Numbered from the stretch's first letter, positions 49,582 to 58,996 are shown. The stretch is 64,000 nucleotides of DNA from Pseudomonas sp. B21-048 (GCF_024748615.1 NZ_CP087168.1:1302001-1366000), one strand, 5' to 3'. Notes: generated by a model not told the origin, from the letters alone. Numbers and translations are program-made.

Positions 49582-51009
49582 ATGTCGATACCACGCTTGA
49601 AGTCTTATCTCTCCATTTTTGCCACCGTGCTGGTGCTCGGTCAGGCGGTCGCTGTGCAAGCGGTCGAGTTGCCTGACTTCACGCAGTTGGTCGAGCAAGC
49701 CTCCCCCGCGGTGGTGAACATCAGTACTACCCAGAAGCTGCCGGACCGCAAGGTGTCCAGCGAGCAAATGCCTGACCTTGAAGGCTTGCCGCCAATGCTG
49801 CGCGAGTTCTTCGAGCGGGGCATGCCGCAGCAGCCACGGTCCCCTCGCGATCGCCAGCGAGAGGCTCAATCCCTGGGGTCGGGTTTCATCATCTCGCCTG
49901 ACGGCTACATCCTGACCAATAACCATGTCATTGCCGATGCCGACGAGATTCTTGTGCGCCTCGCCGATCGCAGTGAGTTGAAGGCCAAGCTGATCGGTAC
50001 CGATCCGCGCTCCGACGTCGCTTTGCTGAAAATCGAAGGCAAGGACCTGCCAGTCCTGAAGCTTGGCAAGTCGCAGGACCTGAAAGCCGGTCAGTGGGTC
50101 GTGGCCATCGGTTCGCCGTTCGGTTTTGATCACACGGTGACCCAAGGTATTGTCAGCGCCATCGGCCGTAGCCTGCCAAACGAAAACTATGTGCCGTTCA
50201 TCCAGACCGACGTGCCGATCAACCCGGGCAACTCCGGTGGCCCGCTGTTCAACCTGGCCGGTGAAGTGGTTGGCATCAACTCGCAGATCTACACCCGCTC
50301 CGGCGGCTTCATGGGCGTGTCGTTTGCCATCCCTATCGATGTGGCGATGGACGTTTCCAACCAGCTGAAAAGCGGTGGCAGAGTCAGCCGTGGCTGGTTA
50401 GGCGTAGTGATCCAGGAAGTGAGCAAGGATCTGGCCGAGTCGTTCGGTCTCGAGAAGCCGGCCGGTGCACTGGTGGCTCAGATCCAGGATGACGGTCCGG
50501 CTGCCAAGGGTGGCCTGCAAGTGGGCGATGTGATCCTCAGCATGAACGGTCAACCGATCGTCATGTCCGCTGATCTGCCGCATTTGGTGGGCGCGCTGAA
50601 GGCTGGCTCGAAAGCCGATCTTGAAGTGATCCGCGAAGGCAAGCGCAAGAACGTCGAGCTGACCGTCGGCGCTATTCCCGAAGAAGGCAAAGAGTTGGAA
50701 GCCCTGCCTAAATCCAGCGTCGAGCGCAGTAGCAATCGCCTGGGTGTTTCGGTGGCCGAGTTGACCGAAGAGCAGAAGAAAACCCTCGACCTCAAAGGTG
50801 GTGTGGTGATCAAGGAAGTCCAGGACGGTCCTGCTGCCCTGATCGGCTTGCAGCCGGGCGATGTGATCACTCACCTGAACAATCAGGCGATCGGCTCCGC
50901 CAAGGAATTCACGGACATTGCCAAGGCGCTGCCGAAGAACCGCTCGGTGTCGATGCGGGTTCTGCGTCAAGGTCGCGCCAGCTTCATCACCTTCAAACTG
51001 GCTGAATAA
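49582..51009 (+). CDS. mucD: Periplasmic serine protease MucD (DegP family)
   Basis: HtrA-type protease/chaperone of 475 residues that clears misfolded envelope proteins and indirectly dampens AlgU. The signal peptide is SYLSIFATVLVLGQAVAVQA. The catalytic triad is visible as TNNHVIAD (His), GTDPRSDVALLKIEG (Asp) and INPGNSGGPLFNLAGE (Ser). Two PDZ domains follow (VSRGWLGVVIQEVSKDLAES and SNRLGVSVAELTEEQKKTLD). The start at 49582 (MSIPRLKSYL) is preceded by GGGAG at 49573-49577; earlier in-frame TTG starts lack a signal. It follows mucB with no mucC in between. Confidence 0.95.
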   Translation: MSIPRLKSYLSIFATVLVLGQAVAVQAVELPDFTQLVEQASPAVVNISTTQKLPDRKVSSEQMPDLEGLPPMLREFFERGMPQQPRSPRDRQREAQSLGSGFIISPDGYILTNNHVIADADEILVRLADRSELKAKLIGTDPRSDVALLKIEGKDLPVLKLGKSQDLKAGQWVVAIGSPFGFDHTVTQGIVSAIGRSLPNENYVPFIQTDVPINPGNSGGPLFNLAGEVVGINSQIYTRSGGFMGVSFAIPIDVAMDVSNQLKSGGRVSRGWLGVVIQEVSKDLAESFGLEKPAGALVAQIQDDGPAAKGGLQVGDVILSMNGQPIVMSADLPHLVGALKAGSKADLEVIREGKRKNVELTVGAIPEEGKELEALPKSSVERSSNRLGVSVAELTEEQKKTLDLKGGVVIKEVQDGPAALIGLQPGDVITHLNNQAIGSAKEFTDIAKALPKNRSVSMRVLRQGRASFITFKLAE

Positions 51010-51027
51010 ACCGATTGTCGGCTGAAT

Positions 51028-51058
51028 AAAAAACCGCCCCGAAAGAGGCGGTTTTTTT
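51028..51058. terminator. Bidirectional terminator between mucD and bepA
   Basis: AACCGCC at 51032-51038 pairs with GGCGGTT at 51047-51053, loop CCGAAAGA, followed by a T run; the complementary run of A lies on the left, so it can serve both convergent genes. Confidence 0.9.
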
Positions 51059-51093
51059 GTATCTGGATTTTGAGTTTTTTGTTTCCGATGCAG

Positions 51094-52527
51094 TCAGCCC
51101 ATCATGTCCTTGACCATCCGTTCCTGCTCCATCAGCTCACGTTGCCGAGCGTCAATTCGTGATGACAGCGGGAAATTGCTCCCAGCCTTGCGCTTGGCGA
51201 AGTCCAGTTGCTGGATCGCCTGGCGATAGTCGCCGACCAGCGCAAAGTACTCCGCGCGAGCCTGATGCAGGCCGATGATGTTGCCCGACAGACCGCGCGT
51301 CTCGGCCACCATGTACCAGACGTCCGGATCATCGGGGCGGCTCCTGAGTAGATTTTCCAGCGCTTTCTCCGCATCGGCTGCTCGATTCTGCTTGAGCAGC
51401 AGGTCGACACGCACCTGATTCAGCGGGTAGTTGCCGGGGTATTGAGTGAGCATCCGATCGACCCGTGATTGAGCATCGGGCAGACGATTATTAGTGATGT
51501 CCAGATCGACCTGCGCCAGGTTGTAGATGATCTCGTTCGGCGATTTGGCCAGCAGCAGCTTGAGGTTCTCGCGAGCTTCATGCAGCTGGCCCCCCTTGAT
51601 CTGCGCGATCGCGAGGCCATAGCGAGCAACGTCATTTTTCGGGTTTTCGTCGAGTTGGGCCCGGAAGCGCTTGGCGCCCAGGCCTGGGGTTTCTTCATAG
51701 ATCAGCTGCACGCGCGCCCGAATCAGCTGGTAACGCATGCTGTCTTCGATGCCACCCGGCTTGGACTGTTCGGCGCGGTTGCGGGTGTCGGCGATCCGCG
51801 ATTCGGTTACCGGGTGAGTCAGCAGGAATTCTGGTGGCTTGGCGTCGAAGCGGTACTGGCGCATCAGCCGTTCGAACATGGTCGGCATCGAGCGCGGATC
51901 GTAACCGGCCTTTTCCAGATTCATGATGCCGATACGGTCGGCTTCCTGTTCGTTCTGGCGCGAGAAGCGTCGTTGTTCCTGAATTGCCGCCGCTTGAGTG
52001 CCGGCAATGGCCGCGATCCCGGCATCACCGGCACCGGCCGCGGCAATCACGATACCAGCCAGCAGCGCAGCCATCATAGGCACTTGCATGCGTTGCGACG
52101 CTTCGACACCGCGGGCGAAGTGACGCTGCGACAAGTGAGCCAGTTCGTGAGCCAGTACCGAGGCATATTCGCCCTCGGTCTGGGCATTGAGGAACAAGCC
52201 ACCGTTGATGCCGACGATCCCGCCCGGTGCGGCAAAAGCGTTGAGCTGGGGGCTGTTGATCAGGATGAACTCCAGGCGCCGGTCATTGACCTGGCTGGTC
52301 TCCACCAGCCGGTAGACGCTGGATTCGACATAGTCCTTGAGCTGCGGATCGTTGAGCTGCGACACCTGGCTGCGCAGCAACGCCAGCCACGCACGGCCCA
52401 GTTGGTGTTCCTGTTGCGGCGAGACGATGGCAGAACTGGCGTCACCGAGTGACGGCAAGTCGTCGGCGAAGCCCGGTGAGGCGAGCAGGCAAGCGAGCGT
52501 CAGCAGGGTAGGGCGCAAAAAAGTCAT
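51094..52527 (-). CDS. bepA: Periplasmic M48 metalloprotease with TPR repeats (BepA/YfgC-like)
   Basis: Envelope quality-control protease/chaperone of 477 residues, known in E. coli to promote maturation of LptD and other outer-membrane proteins. The signal peptide is TLLTLACLLASPGFA. The zinc site HELAH is at residues 127-131, with the third ligand in RQNEQEADRIG. Helical TPR-like repeats fill the C-terminal 200 residues (EARENLKLLLAKSPNEIIYN, AEKALENLLRSRPDDPDVWY). The start at 52527 gives a clean signal; 52548 would add seven residues. Monocistronic; placed next to the stress operon but not co-directional. Confidence 0.92.
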   Translation of the reverse strand: MTFLRPTLLTLACLLASPGFADDLPSLGDASSAIVSPQQEHQLGRAWLALLRSQVSQLNDPQLKDYVESSVYRLVETSQVNDRRLEFILINSPQLNAFAAPGGIVGINGGLFLNAQTEGEYASVLAHELAHLSQRHFARGVEASQRMQVPMMAALLAGIVIAAAGAGDAGIAAIAGTQAAAIQEQRRFSRQNEQEADRIGIMNLEKAGYDPRSMPTMFERLMRQYRFDAKPPEFLLTHPVTESRIADTRNRAEQSKPGGIEDSMRYQLIRARVQLIYEETPGLGAKRFRAQLDENPKNDVARYGLAIAQIKGGQLHEARENLKLLLAKSPNEIIYNLAQVDLDITNNRLPDAQSRVDRMLTQYPGNYPLNQVRVDLLLKQNRAADAEKALENLLRSRPDDPDVWYMVAETRGLSGNIIGLHQARAEYFALVGDYRQAIQQLDFAKRKAGSNFPLSSRIDARQRELMEQERMVKDMMG

Positions 52528-52625
52528 GCACAAAGCCTTAATCGACAAAGACCTTACTGTAGCCGGACACTACGCTTGGGACCAGATATTCTAAGCGGCT
52601 TAACCCCTTGCCCCGGAGTGATTCG

Positions 52626-52865
52626 ATGACTGACGCTGTAACCCACGACGCCGAACTGGACGCCAGCGGTCTGAATTGTCCATTGCCCTTGCTCAAGGCC
52701 AAACTGGAACTCAACCGACTGGCCAGCGGCGCGGTACTCAAGGTGATCGCCACCGATGCGGGATCCCAGCGCGACTTTCGCACCTTTGCCCGATTGGCTG
52801 GTCATACGCTGCTTCGTGAAGAAGATGAGGCGGGCGTTTATCGCTATTGGTTGAAAAAAGCCTGA
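52626..52865 (+). CDS. tusA: TusA family sulfur carrier
   Basis: Protein of 79 residues with the sulfur-carrier motif NCPLPLLKAK (Cys18) of the TusA/SirA family. A C-terminal strand (AGVYRYWLKKA) closes the alpha/beta fold. TusA relays sulfur to tRNA thiolation or molybdenum-cofactor pathways; several paralogues exist per genome, so the exact partner is not certain. It is followed at 31 bases by an AI-2E/PerM gene and is divergent from bepA. The ATG at 52626 follows GGAGTG at 52615-52620. Confidence 0.88.
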   Translation: MTDAVTHDAELDASGLNCPLPLLKAKLELNRLASGAVLKVIATDAGSQRDFRTFARLAGHTLLREEDEAGVYRYWLKKA

Positions 52866-52896
52866 AGCCTGCTGCGTTGGTTTCTAAGGATTATTG

Positions 52897-53967
52897 ATGT
52901 TCAAGGTGTTACGCGACTGGATTCAGCGCTACTTCTCGGATGAAGAGGCCGTGGTGCTGGCGGTGCTGCTGTTTCTGGCTTTTACCGCAGTACTCACCCT
53001 GGGTGGAATGCTCGCGCCAGTACTGGCCGGTATGGTGCTGGCGTATCTGATGCAGGGGCTGGTAGTGACCCTCGAGCGCCTGCGTGTGCCTGGTGGCGTG
53101 GCGGTGGGGCTGGTTTTCGCGTTATTCATGGGGTTGTTGCTGGTCTTTATCATCATCGTGGTGCCACTGCTCTGGCATCAACTGATCACGCTGTTCAACG
53201 AATTGCCCGGCATGCTCGCCAAGTGGCAGTCGCTGCTGTTGCTGTTGCCCGAGCGCTATCCGCACCTGGTATCGGATGAGCAAGTGCTGCAGGCGATCGA
53301 AGTGGCACGGGGCGAGATCGGCAAGTTCGGTCAGTGGGCACTGACATTCTCGCTGTCGAGCCTGCCATTGCTGGTGAACATCATGATTTACCTGGTGCTG
53401 GTGCCAATCCTGGTGTTCTTTTTTCTCAAGGACCGGGAGATGATCGGCCAGTGGGTGCGCGGTTATCTGCCGCGCGAGCGTGCGCTGATCACCCGGGTCG
53501 CCCAGGAAATGAACCGGCAGATCGCCAATTACATTCGCGGCAAGGTCATCGAAATCTTCATTTGCGGTGGCGTGACTTACATCGCGTTCGTGGCGCTGGG
53601 GCTCAACTACTCGGCGCTGCTGGCGTTGCTGGTGGGGGGCTCGGTGGTGGTGCCTTACGTCGGGGCGGTGGTGGTGACCGTGCCAGTGCTGCTGATTGCG
53701 CTGTTCCAGTGGGGCTGGAGCGATCAGTTCATCTATTTGATGACGGTCTACGGGATCATCCAGACGCTGGACGGCAACGTGCTGGTGCCGCTGCTGTTCT
53801 CGGAAGCAGTCAACCTGCACCCGGTGGCGATCATTTGCGCAGTGCTGTTGTTTGGCGGGTTGTGGGGCTTCTGGGGCGTGTTCTTTGCGATTCCCCTGGC
53901 GACGCTGTTCAAGGCTGTACTGGATGCCTGGCCGCGCAAAGAGCCGATTGTGGCGCCACTGCTTTAA
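52897..53967 (+). CDS. AI-2E/PerM family transporter
   Basis: Membrane protein of 356 residues with seven to eight helices. Family blocks are LAPVLAGMVLAYLMQGLVVT, VPLLWHQLITLFNELPGMLA, MNRQIANYIRGKVIEIFICG, LLVGGSVVVPYVGAVVVTVP and GFWGVFFAIPLATLFKAVLD. Members include the TqsA quorum-signal exporter and Na+/H+ antiporters; the substrate here is unknown. The start at 52897 is six bases after AAGGA (52886-52890). A REP element and convergent bcp follow. Confidence 0.9.
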   Translation: MFKVLRDWIQRYFSDEEAVVLAVLLFLAFTAVLTLGGMLAPVLAGMVLAYLMQGLVVTLERLRVPGGVAVGLVFALFMGLLLVFIIIVVPLLWHQLITLFNELPGMLAKWQSLLLLLPERYPHLVSDEQVLQAIEVARGEIGKFGQWALTFSLSSLPLLVNIMIYLVLVPILVFFFLKDREMIGQWVRGYLPRERALITRVAQEMNRQIANYIRGKVIEIFICGGVTYIAFVALGLNYSALLALLVGGSVVVPYVGAVVVTVPVLLIALFQWGWSDQFIYLMTVYGIIQTLDGNVLVPLLFSEAVNLHPVAIICAVLLFGGLWGFWGVFFAIPLATLFKAVLDAWPRKEPIVAPLL

Positions 53968-54004
53968 TTGTCAGGCTGGACTTTTCAGTGAGGCGAATGG
54001 CCTC

Positions 54005-54086
54005 AGCCCGAGCAGGCTCGGTCCCACAGGGATTGCGCAAATCCTGTAGGAGCGAGCGGTGCGGCGATCCGACTTGCCCGCGAAGG
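54005..54086. repeat. REP element between PerM and bcp
   Basis: CTGTAGGAGCGAGCGGTGCG and the following 22 bases (54043-54084) are identical to 42338-42379. To the left, the other arm is diverged (GAGCAGGCTCGGTCCCACAG). Located between convergent genes. Confidence 0.8.
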
Positions 54087-54109
54087 CGTCCGAACAGACG
54101 CCCAAATAA

Positions 54110-54583
54110 TCAGGCCTTGTTCAGCGCCTGAGCAGCAGCCAAAACCGCATCCACATGCCCCGGCACTTTCACACCGCGCCATTCCTGACGCAGCACACCA
54201 TCCTTGTCGATCAGGAATGTGCTGCGATCAACGCCCATATATTCCTTGCCGTAGAGCTTTTTCAGTTTGATCACGTCGAACAGCTGGCACAGCGCTTCTT
54301 CCTTGTCGCTGATCAGCTCGAAGGTGAACGCCTGCTTGGCCTTGAAGTTTTCGTGGGATTTCAGGCTGTCGCGAGACACGCCGAAGACTTCGGTATTGGC
54401 GGCTTTAAAGGCGTCAAGCTGATCACGAAAACCCTGACCCTGAGTGGTGCAGCCCGGCGTGCTGTCCTTCGGATAGAAGTAAATCACCACTTGCTTGCCT
54501 TTGAGGCCCGCGAGGCTGACGGATTGCCCGCTGGTGGCGGGTGCTTCGAAGTCGGCAACCGGTTGGTCGATGGTTACGGCCAT
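54110..54583 (-). CDS. bcp: Thioredoxin-dependent peroxiredoxin Bcp
   Basis: Peroxidase of 157 residues that reduces peroxides with thioredoxin. The peroxidatic Cys45 is in DSTPGCTTQGQGFRDQ. In E. coli Bcp a resolving Cys lies at 50 (CTVQAC), but here position 50 is Gln, so the enzyme must use another thiol or act as a 1-Cys type; another Cys exists in EALCQLFDVI. The rest (VIYFYPKD, GVSRDSLKSHENFKAKQAFT) is normal. The start at 54583 (MAVTIDQPVADF) is the family N-terminus. It lies 10 bases after gcvR on the same strand. Confidence 0.93.
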   Translation of the reverse strand: MAVTIDQPVADFEAPATSGQSVSLAGLKGKQVVIYFYPKDSTPGCTTQGQGFRDQLDAFKAANTEVFGVSRDSLKSHENFKAKQAFTFELISDKEEALCQLFDVIKLKKLYGKEYMGVDRSTFLIDKDGVLRQEWRGVKVPGHVDAVLAAAQALNKA

Positions 54584-54593
54584 GAAAGCTTCC

Positions 54594-55154
54594 TTACATT
54601 GGGTTTTGTGGGCGCCACGGTTCAATCAGTGCGTCCAGGTTCATGGCGTCGGCGAAATCCAGGAACTGGTCACGCAACCAGCTGATCTGGGTGCCGGCCG
54701 GCAAGGTCACGGTGAACGTAGCGTTAAGCATGGTGCCGCCGGTCTGCGGGGCCTGATAGGTGTCGCAGGTCAGGTTCTCCAGCTCGACGTTGTGATCCAT
54801 GAAGAACTGGCACAGCTCGTTGATGATGTCCGGGCGGTAGGCTGAGCTGACGTAGGCAACGTACGGCAGGGCTTGCGGACGGTTCTCCAGGGCAGCGCTG
54901 CGGACCACGTTAACGGTGAAGGCGTGCCGTTTGGCCATCACTGGGAGGCTGCCTTCGAGGCGCGCCAGGGCGTCCCAGCTGCCCGAGATTTCAAGGATCA
55001 ACGCACTGCATTCGCCATGGCGCGTCAGCCGAGAAGTGACCACGGCGCAGCGGTTTTCATGGCTGGCGCGGCACAGGACGTTAGTCAGCTCCATGGGGTT
55101 GGCGCCGAGGGCACTGATGACAAGGAATTGTTCGCGAACTGTGGGGGTGGACAT
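54594..55154 (-). CDS. gcvR: Glycine cleavage system regulatory protein GcvR
   Basis: Protein of 186 residues consisting of two ACT domains (REQFLVISALGANPMELTNV and later PYVAYVSSAYRPDIINELCQ). In E. coli GcvR binds GcvA to repress glycine-cleavage genes and also responds to glycine. The pair gcvR-bcp, divergent from dapA, is conserved in pseudomonads. The start is 55154 (MSTPTVREQFLVISAL). Confidence 0.9.
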   Translation of the reverse strand: MSTPTVREQFLVISALGANPMELTNVLCRASHENRCAVVTSRLTRHGECSALILEISGSWDALARLEGSLPVMAKRHAFTVNVVRSAALENRPQALPYVAYVSSAYRPDIINELCQFFMDHNVELENLTCDTYQAPQTGGTMLNATFTVTLPAGTQISWLRDQFLDFADAMNLDALIEPWRPQNPM

Positions 55155-55479
55155 GCAGCATTCCTAAAGCGATGAGCGGTCGATACTTTTATGCGCTTTT
55201 TTACCGGGACGAGCCTGCGGATGCGAATTCAGAAAACCCGGCCGAAGGTTGCAACGTGCTCCAGAGTGGCGAGAGCGAGGGGTGGCAACGCTGGATCGGG
55301 GCTTGTGATGCCGAAAATGGAGGCTGGAACACGGCGTACGAGCTTATCAGTACCGATCAAAGTCTGAAGGGTAGCGAAAAGCAGCGCCAAGGGGAATGGC
55401 AGTAGCGCAGTACTTCGCTTGTACAAGCATCTTGGCGCCAGTACCATTACCGCTCTCTTTTTCCGGCAGGAGCGGTTGC
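55155..55479. promoter_or_regulatory. gcvR / dapA divergent region
   Basis: A 325-base gap. GCTTGTACAAGC at 55417-55428 is a perfect 12-bp palindrome 52 bases before dapA and could be an operator. CAGGAGC at 55467-55473 is the dapA ribosome site. A 77-codon open frame (55172-55405) in this gap has no recognisable family and is not counted as a gene. Confidence 0.4.
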
Positions 55480-56358
55480 ATGATTGCGGGCAGTATGGTG
55501 GCACTGGTCACACCCATGGATGCACAGGGTCGTCTCGACTGGGACAGCCTGAGCAAACTGGTGGACTTCCACCTGCAAGAGGGCACCAACGCCATCGTGG
55601 CGGTCGGCACTACAGGTGAGTCGGCCACGCTTGACGTGAACGAGCACATTGAAGTGATTCGTCGCGTGGTTGCTCAGGTTGCAGGGCGTATTCCGGTGAT
55701 CGCCGGTACGGGCGCCAATTCGACGCGCGAAGCGATCGAGTTGACGACCAACGCGAAGAACGCCGGCGCCGACGCGTGCCTGCTGGTAACCCCTTATTAC
55801 AACAAGCCGACGCAAGAAGGCCTGTACCAGCACTTCAAGGCAATCGCCGAAGCCGTCGACATCCCGCAGATTCTCTACAACGTGCCGGGCCGTACCGCTT
55901 GCGACATGCAGGCCGAGACGGTGATTCGCCTGTCGACCGTGAAGAACATCATCGGCATCAAGGAAGCCACGGGCGACCTGCAGCGCGCCAAGGACATCCT
56001 GGCCGGCGTGAGCAGCGACTTCCTGGTTTATTCCGGAGACGACGCGACCGCAGTCGAGCTGATGCTGCTCGGCGGCAAGGGCAATATTTCGGTGACCGCC
56101 AACGTCGCACCGCGCGCCATGAGCGACCTGTGCGCCGCGGCCATGGCCGGCGATGCTGTCAAAGCCCGGGCGATCCACGAAAAGCTGATGCCGCTCAATA
56201 AAACCCTGTTTATCGAATCCAACCCTATCCCCGTGAAATGGGCACTGCATGAAATGGGCTTGATGCCGGACGGTATTCGTCTGCCGCTCACCTGGCTCAG
56301 CGCTGCCTGTCACGAACCGCTGCGGCAGGCCATGCGCCAGTCCGGCGTCCTGGTTTAA
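55480..56358 (+). CDS. dapA: 4-hydroxy-tetrahydrodipicolinate synthase
   Basis: First enzyme of lysine/diaminopimelate synthesis; condenses pyruvate with aspartate semialdehyde. The protein has 292 residues, the normal length. The Schiff-base Lys161 is in [11 protein letters not shown], Tyr133 in [13 protein letters not shown], and [16 protein letters not shown] provides the Thr-Thr motif. It leads a probable operon with bamC (17-base gap), an MBL-fold gene and purC. Confidence 0.97.
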   Translation: MIAGSMVALVTPMDAQGRLDWDSLSKLVDFHLQEGTNAIVAVGTTGESATLDVNEHIEVIRRVVAQVAGRIPVIAGTGANSTREAIELTTNAKNAGADACLLVTPYYNKPTQEGLYQHFKAIAEAVDIPQILYNVPGRTACDMQAETVIRLSTVKNIIGIKEATGDLQRAKDILAGVSSDFLVYSGDDATAVELMLLGGKGNISVTANVAPRAMSDLCAAAMAGDAVKARAIHEKLMPLNKTLFIESNPIPVKWALHEMGLMPDGIRLPLTWLSAACHEPLRQAMRQSGVLV

Positions 56359-56375
56359 TTGAGGAAGTACTACGC

Positions 56376-57491
56376 ATGAAGCGAATGGCCGGACTTTCCG
56401 CACTTGCCTTGATTATCTCCAGCACCAGTGGCTGCGGATGGATCTGGGGCCCGGAAGGTTATTTCCGTGACCGTGGTAGCGACTACCTGGAAGCGCAACA
56501 GACTGCACCGATGCAACTGCCACCGGACGTCAGCACCGCCAAGCGTCTGGATCCGCTGTTGCCGATCCCGCGCAACGTGGCCGACGACACTGCCAAAGGC
56601 GAATACATCGTGCCTCGTCCGCAGCCGCTGTCGGCAGCGGCTGACGCCAGTCCCTACTCCCTGCAGAAAAGCGGCGACTCGCGTTCGATCCTGGCTCAGA
56701 ACTCACCGGCCGAAGTCTGGCCCGTGGCCGTGCAGTTCTTCCAGGACAACGGTTTCCGTCTGGACGAGCAACGCCCGCAAACCGGCGAATTCACCACCAC
56801 TTGGCAGCATTCCGACGAACTGTCCGCAGCCATGGCCAAGCGCCTGAGCGCGGCCGGTGTCGGCGCCGACAGCGAAACCCGCGTGCGGGTGCGTATCGAG
56901 CCGGGCGTGCAGCGCAACACCAGTGAAGTCTACGTGGTCAGCGCCGAACGTCCTGCCGGCAGCACCGCCAATGTCGATTTCACCAATCGTTCGGTCAACA
57001 CCGGCCTGGACGCGGCACTGGTCGACGACATGCTCGCGAGCATGAGCCGCACTTCGGAGAAGGGCGGTTCGGTCTCCATGCTGGCTTCGCGCGATTTCGA
57101 TACGCCAAGCCGTGTCAGCCTGACCGAAGATGGCAGCGGCAACCCGGTGCTCAACGTCGGTACTGATCTGGATCGTGCCTGGTCGAGCGTCGGTCGTGCG
57201 TTGGAACAGGGCGAATGGCGCGTTGAAGACATCAACCGCAGCCTGGGCCTGTACTACATCAACCTCGCCGAAAAGGCCGAGAGGAAAGACGAGAAGCCAG
57301 GCTTCTTTGGCAGCCTGTTCGGCAGCGCGCCGAGCAAGGAAGAAATTGACGCACGCGCCGAGCGTTATCAGGTTCGCCTGAGCAAGGTGGGCGAAAACGT
57401 CCAAGTCACCGTCGAGAAAAACATCAACACCGTGGCGCCAGCAGACGTGGCGCGTAAAGTGTTGAGCGTGATTCAGGACAACCTGGGCTGA
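56376..57491 (+). CDS. bamC: Outer-membrane assembly lipoprotein BamC
   Basis: Lipoprotein subunit of the BAM complex that inserts beta-barrels in the outer membrane. The signal ends with lipobox STSGC (Cys20). The flexible N-terminal segment, normally contacting BamD, spans about residues 21-100 (PEGYFRDRGSDYLEAQQTAP). Two helix-grip domains follow (AEVWPVAVQFFQDNGFRLDE and LDRAWSSVGRALEQGEWRVE). The protein has 371 residues. It follows dapA and precedes the MBL gene by 4 bases. Confidence 0.93.
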   Translation: MKRMAGLSALALIISSTSGCGWIWGPEGYFRDRGSDYLEAQQTAPMQLPPDVSTAKRLDPLLPIPRNVADDTAKGEYIVPRPQPLSAAADASPYSLQKSGDSRSILAQNSPAEVWPVAVQFFQDNGFRLDEQRPQTGEFTTTWQHSDELSAAMAKRLSAAGVGADSETRVRVRIEPGVQRNTSEVYVVSAERPAGSTANVDFTNRSVNTGLDAALVDDMLASMSRTSEKGGSVSMLASRDFDTPSRVSLTEDGSGNPVLNVGTDLDRAWSSVGRALEQGEWRVEDINRSLGLYYINLAEKAERKDEKPGFFGSLFGSAPSKEEIDARAERYQVRLSKVGENVQVTVEKNINTVAPADVARKVLSVIQDNLG

Positions 57492-57495
57492 TCAC

Positions 57496-58254
57496 ATGCG
57501 TTTTGCCGTTCTCGGCAGCGGTAGCCAAGGGAACGGCACGCTGATAGCCAGCGATGACACGTATGTATTGGTGGATTGTGGTTTCTCCTTGCGAGAAACC
57601 GAAAAACGTCTGCTGCGACTGGGTGTGAACCCTTCGCAGTTGAGCGCGATACTCGTGACCCACGAACATGCCGACCATGTGCATGGCGTGGGTTTGCTGT
57701 CTCGGCGTTACAATCTGCCTGTCTACCTCAGTCGCGGGACCCTGCGCGGGATGCGCAAACCGATTGAACCCGCAGGCTTTGTGGCTGGCGGCGAGCAACT
57801 GCAAATCGGTAACCTGAGCATCAGTGTCATTGCCGTGGCGCATGATGCACAGGAACCGACACAGTATGTCTTTAGTGACGGTCAGCGGCGTTTCGGCCTG
57901 TTGACCGACCTGGGCTCGTATTGCAACACGGTGCTGGACGGCTACCGGGACCTCGATGCATTGATGATCGAGTCCAACCATTGCCGTGACAGGCTGGCTC
58001 GCGGTCACTACCCGTACTTTCTCAAGCAGCGGGTGGGCGGTGAATTGGGACATTTGAACAACCATCAGGCGGCATTCCTGGTGGCCGAGTTGGGCTGGCA
58101 AGGCCTGCAACACCTGGTCCTGGCCCATCTGAGCAGCAAGAACAACCTGCCGCAGCTGGCCCGGCAATGTTTTGTCGACACCCTCGGGTGCGACCCGGAC
58201 TGGCTGCAACTGGCCGATCAAGATTCAGGGCTCGACTGGCGATACATCGCCTAG
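57496..58254 (+). CDS. Metallo-beta-lactamase fold hydrolase
   Basis: Soluble enzyme of 252 residues. The metal-binding motif THEHADHVHGVGLL begins at residue 54, followed by the conserved IAVAHDAQEPTQYVF, FGLLTDLGSYC and LMIESNHCRDRLARG regions with further ligands. This is the YycJ/VicX-like subgroup of MBL proteins, possibly exonucleases or DNA-metabolism proteins, but the substrate is unknown. It starts 4 bases after bamC and precedes purC by 28 bases in the same operon. Confidence 0.9.
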   Translation: MRFAVLGSGSQGNGTLIASDDTYVLVDCGFSLRETEKRLLRLGVNPSQLSAILVTHEHADHVHGVGLLSRRYNLPVYLSRGTLRGMRKPIEPAGFVAGGEQLQIGNLSISVIAVAHDAQEPTQYVFSDGQRRFGLLTDLGSYCNTVLDGYRDLDALMIESNHCRDRLARGHYPYFLKQRVGGELGHLNNHQAAFLVAELGWQGLQHLVLAHLSSKNNLPQLARQCFVDTLGCDPDWLQLADQDSGLDWRYIA

Positions 58255-58282
58255 CCCACCTACTTAGCAAGCGGAGCCCATC

Positions 58283-58996
58283 ATGGAAAAACGTGAAGAA
58301 CTCTACCGCGGCAAAGCCAAATCGGTTTACAAGACCGACGACGCTGACCGTTTGATCCTGCTGTTTCGCAACGACACTTCGGCGTTCGACGGCAAGCGCA
58401 TCGAGCAGCTCGACCGCAAAGGCATGGTGAACAACAAGTTCAACGCCTTCATCATGCAGAAACTCGAAGCAGCCGGCGTGCCGACTCAATTCGACAAACT
58501 GCTGGGCGACAACGAATGCCTGGTGAAGAAACTCGACATGATTCCGGTCGAGTGCGTCGTGCGTAACTACGCCGCCGGCAGCCTGGTCAAGCGCCTGGGC
58601 GTTGAAGAAGGCATGAAGCTCAACCCTTACACCTTCGAACTGTTCCTGAAGGACGACGCCAAGGGCGACCCGTTCATTAACGAATCCCACGTCGTGGCAT
58701 TCGGTTGGGGCACCGCCGAGCAACTGGTTCGCATGAAAGAACTGTCGCTCAAGGTCAACGAAGTCCTGAGCAAACTGTTCGACGACGCCGGCCTGCTGCT
58801 GGTCGACTTCAAACTTGAATTCGGCGTGTTCCACGACGGCTCCATCGTTCTGGGCGACGAATTCAGCCCGGACGGCTGCCGCCTGTGGGACAAGGCCACC
58901 AAGAAGAAAATGGACAAGGACCGCTTCCGTCAGGGCCTCGGTGATGTTATCGAAGCCTACGAAGAAGTCGCCAATCGTCTGGGCGTGCCGCTGTAA
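58283..58996 (+). CDS. purC: Phosphoribosylaminoimidazole-succinocarboxamide synthase
   Basis: SAICAR synthetase of purine synthesis; joins aspartate to CAIR with ATP. The protein has 237 residues. N-terminal [20 protein letters not shown] is the nucleotide-binding loop, and [35 protein letters not shown] and [14 protein letters not shown] are the family signatures. The start at 58283 ([10 protein letters not shown]) is preceded by GCGGAG at 58271-58276. Last protein gene before tRNA-Ser. Confidence 0.97.
   Translation: MEKREELYRGKAKSVYKTDDADRLILLFRNDTSAFDGKRIEQLDRKGMVNNKFNAFIMQKLEAAGVPTQFDKLLGDNECLVKKLDMIPVECVVRNYAAGSLVKRLGVEEGMKLNPYTFELFLKDDAKGDPFINESHVVAFGWGTAEQLVRMKELSLKVNEVLSKLFDDAGLLLVDFKLEFGVFHDGSIVLGDEFSPDGCRLWDKATKKKMDKDRFRQGLGDVIEAYEEVANRLGVPL

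Noticed and set aside
55172..55405. 77-codon frame between gcvR and dapA
   Set aside because: No ribosome site, no family resemblance, and it occupies the divergent promoter region.
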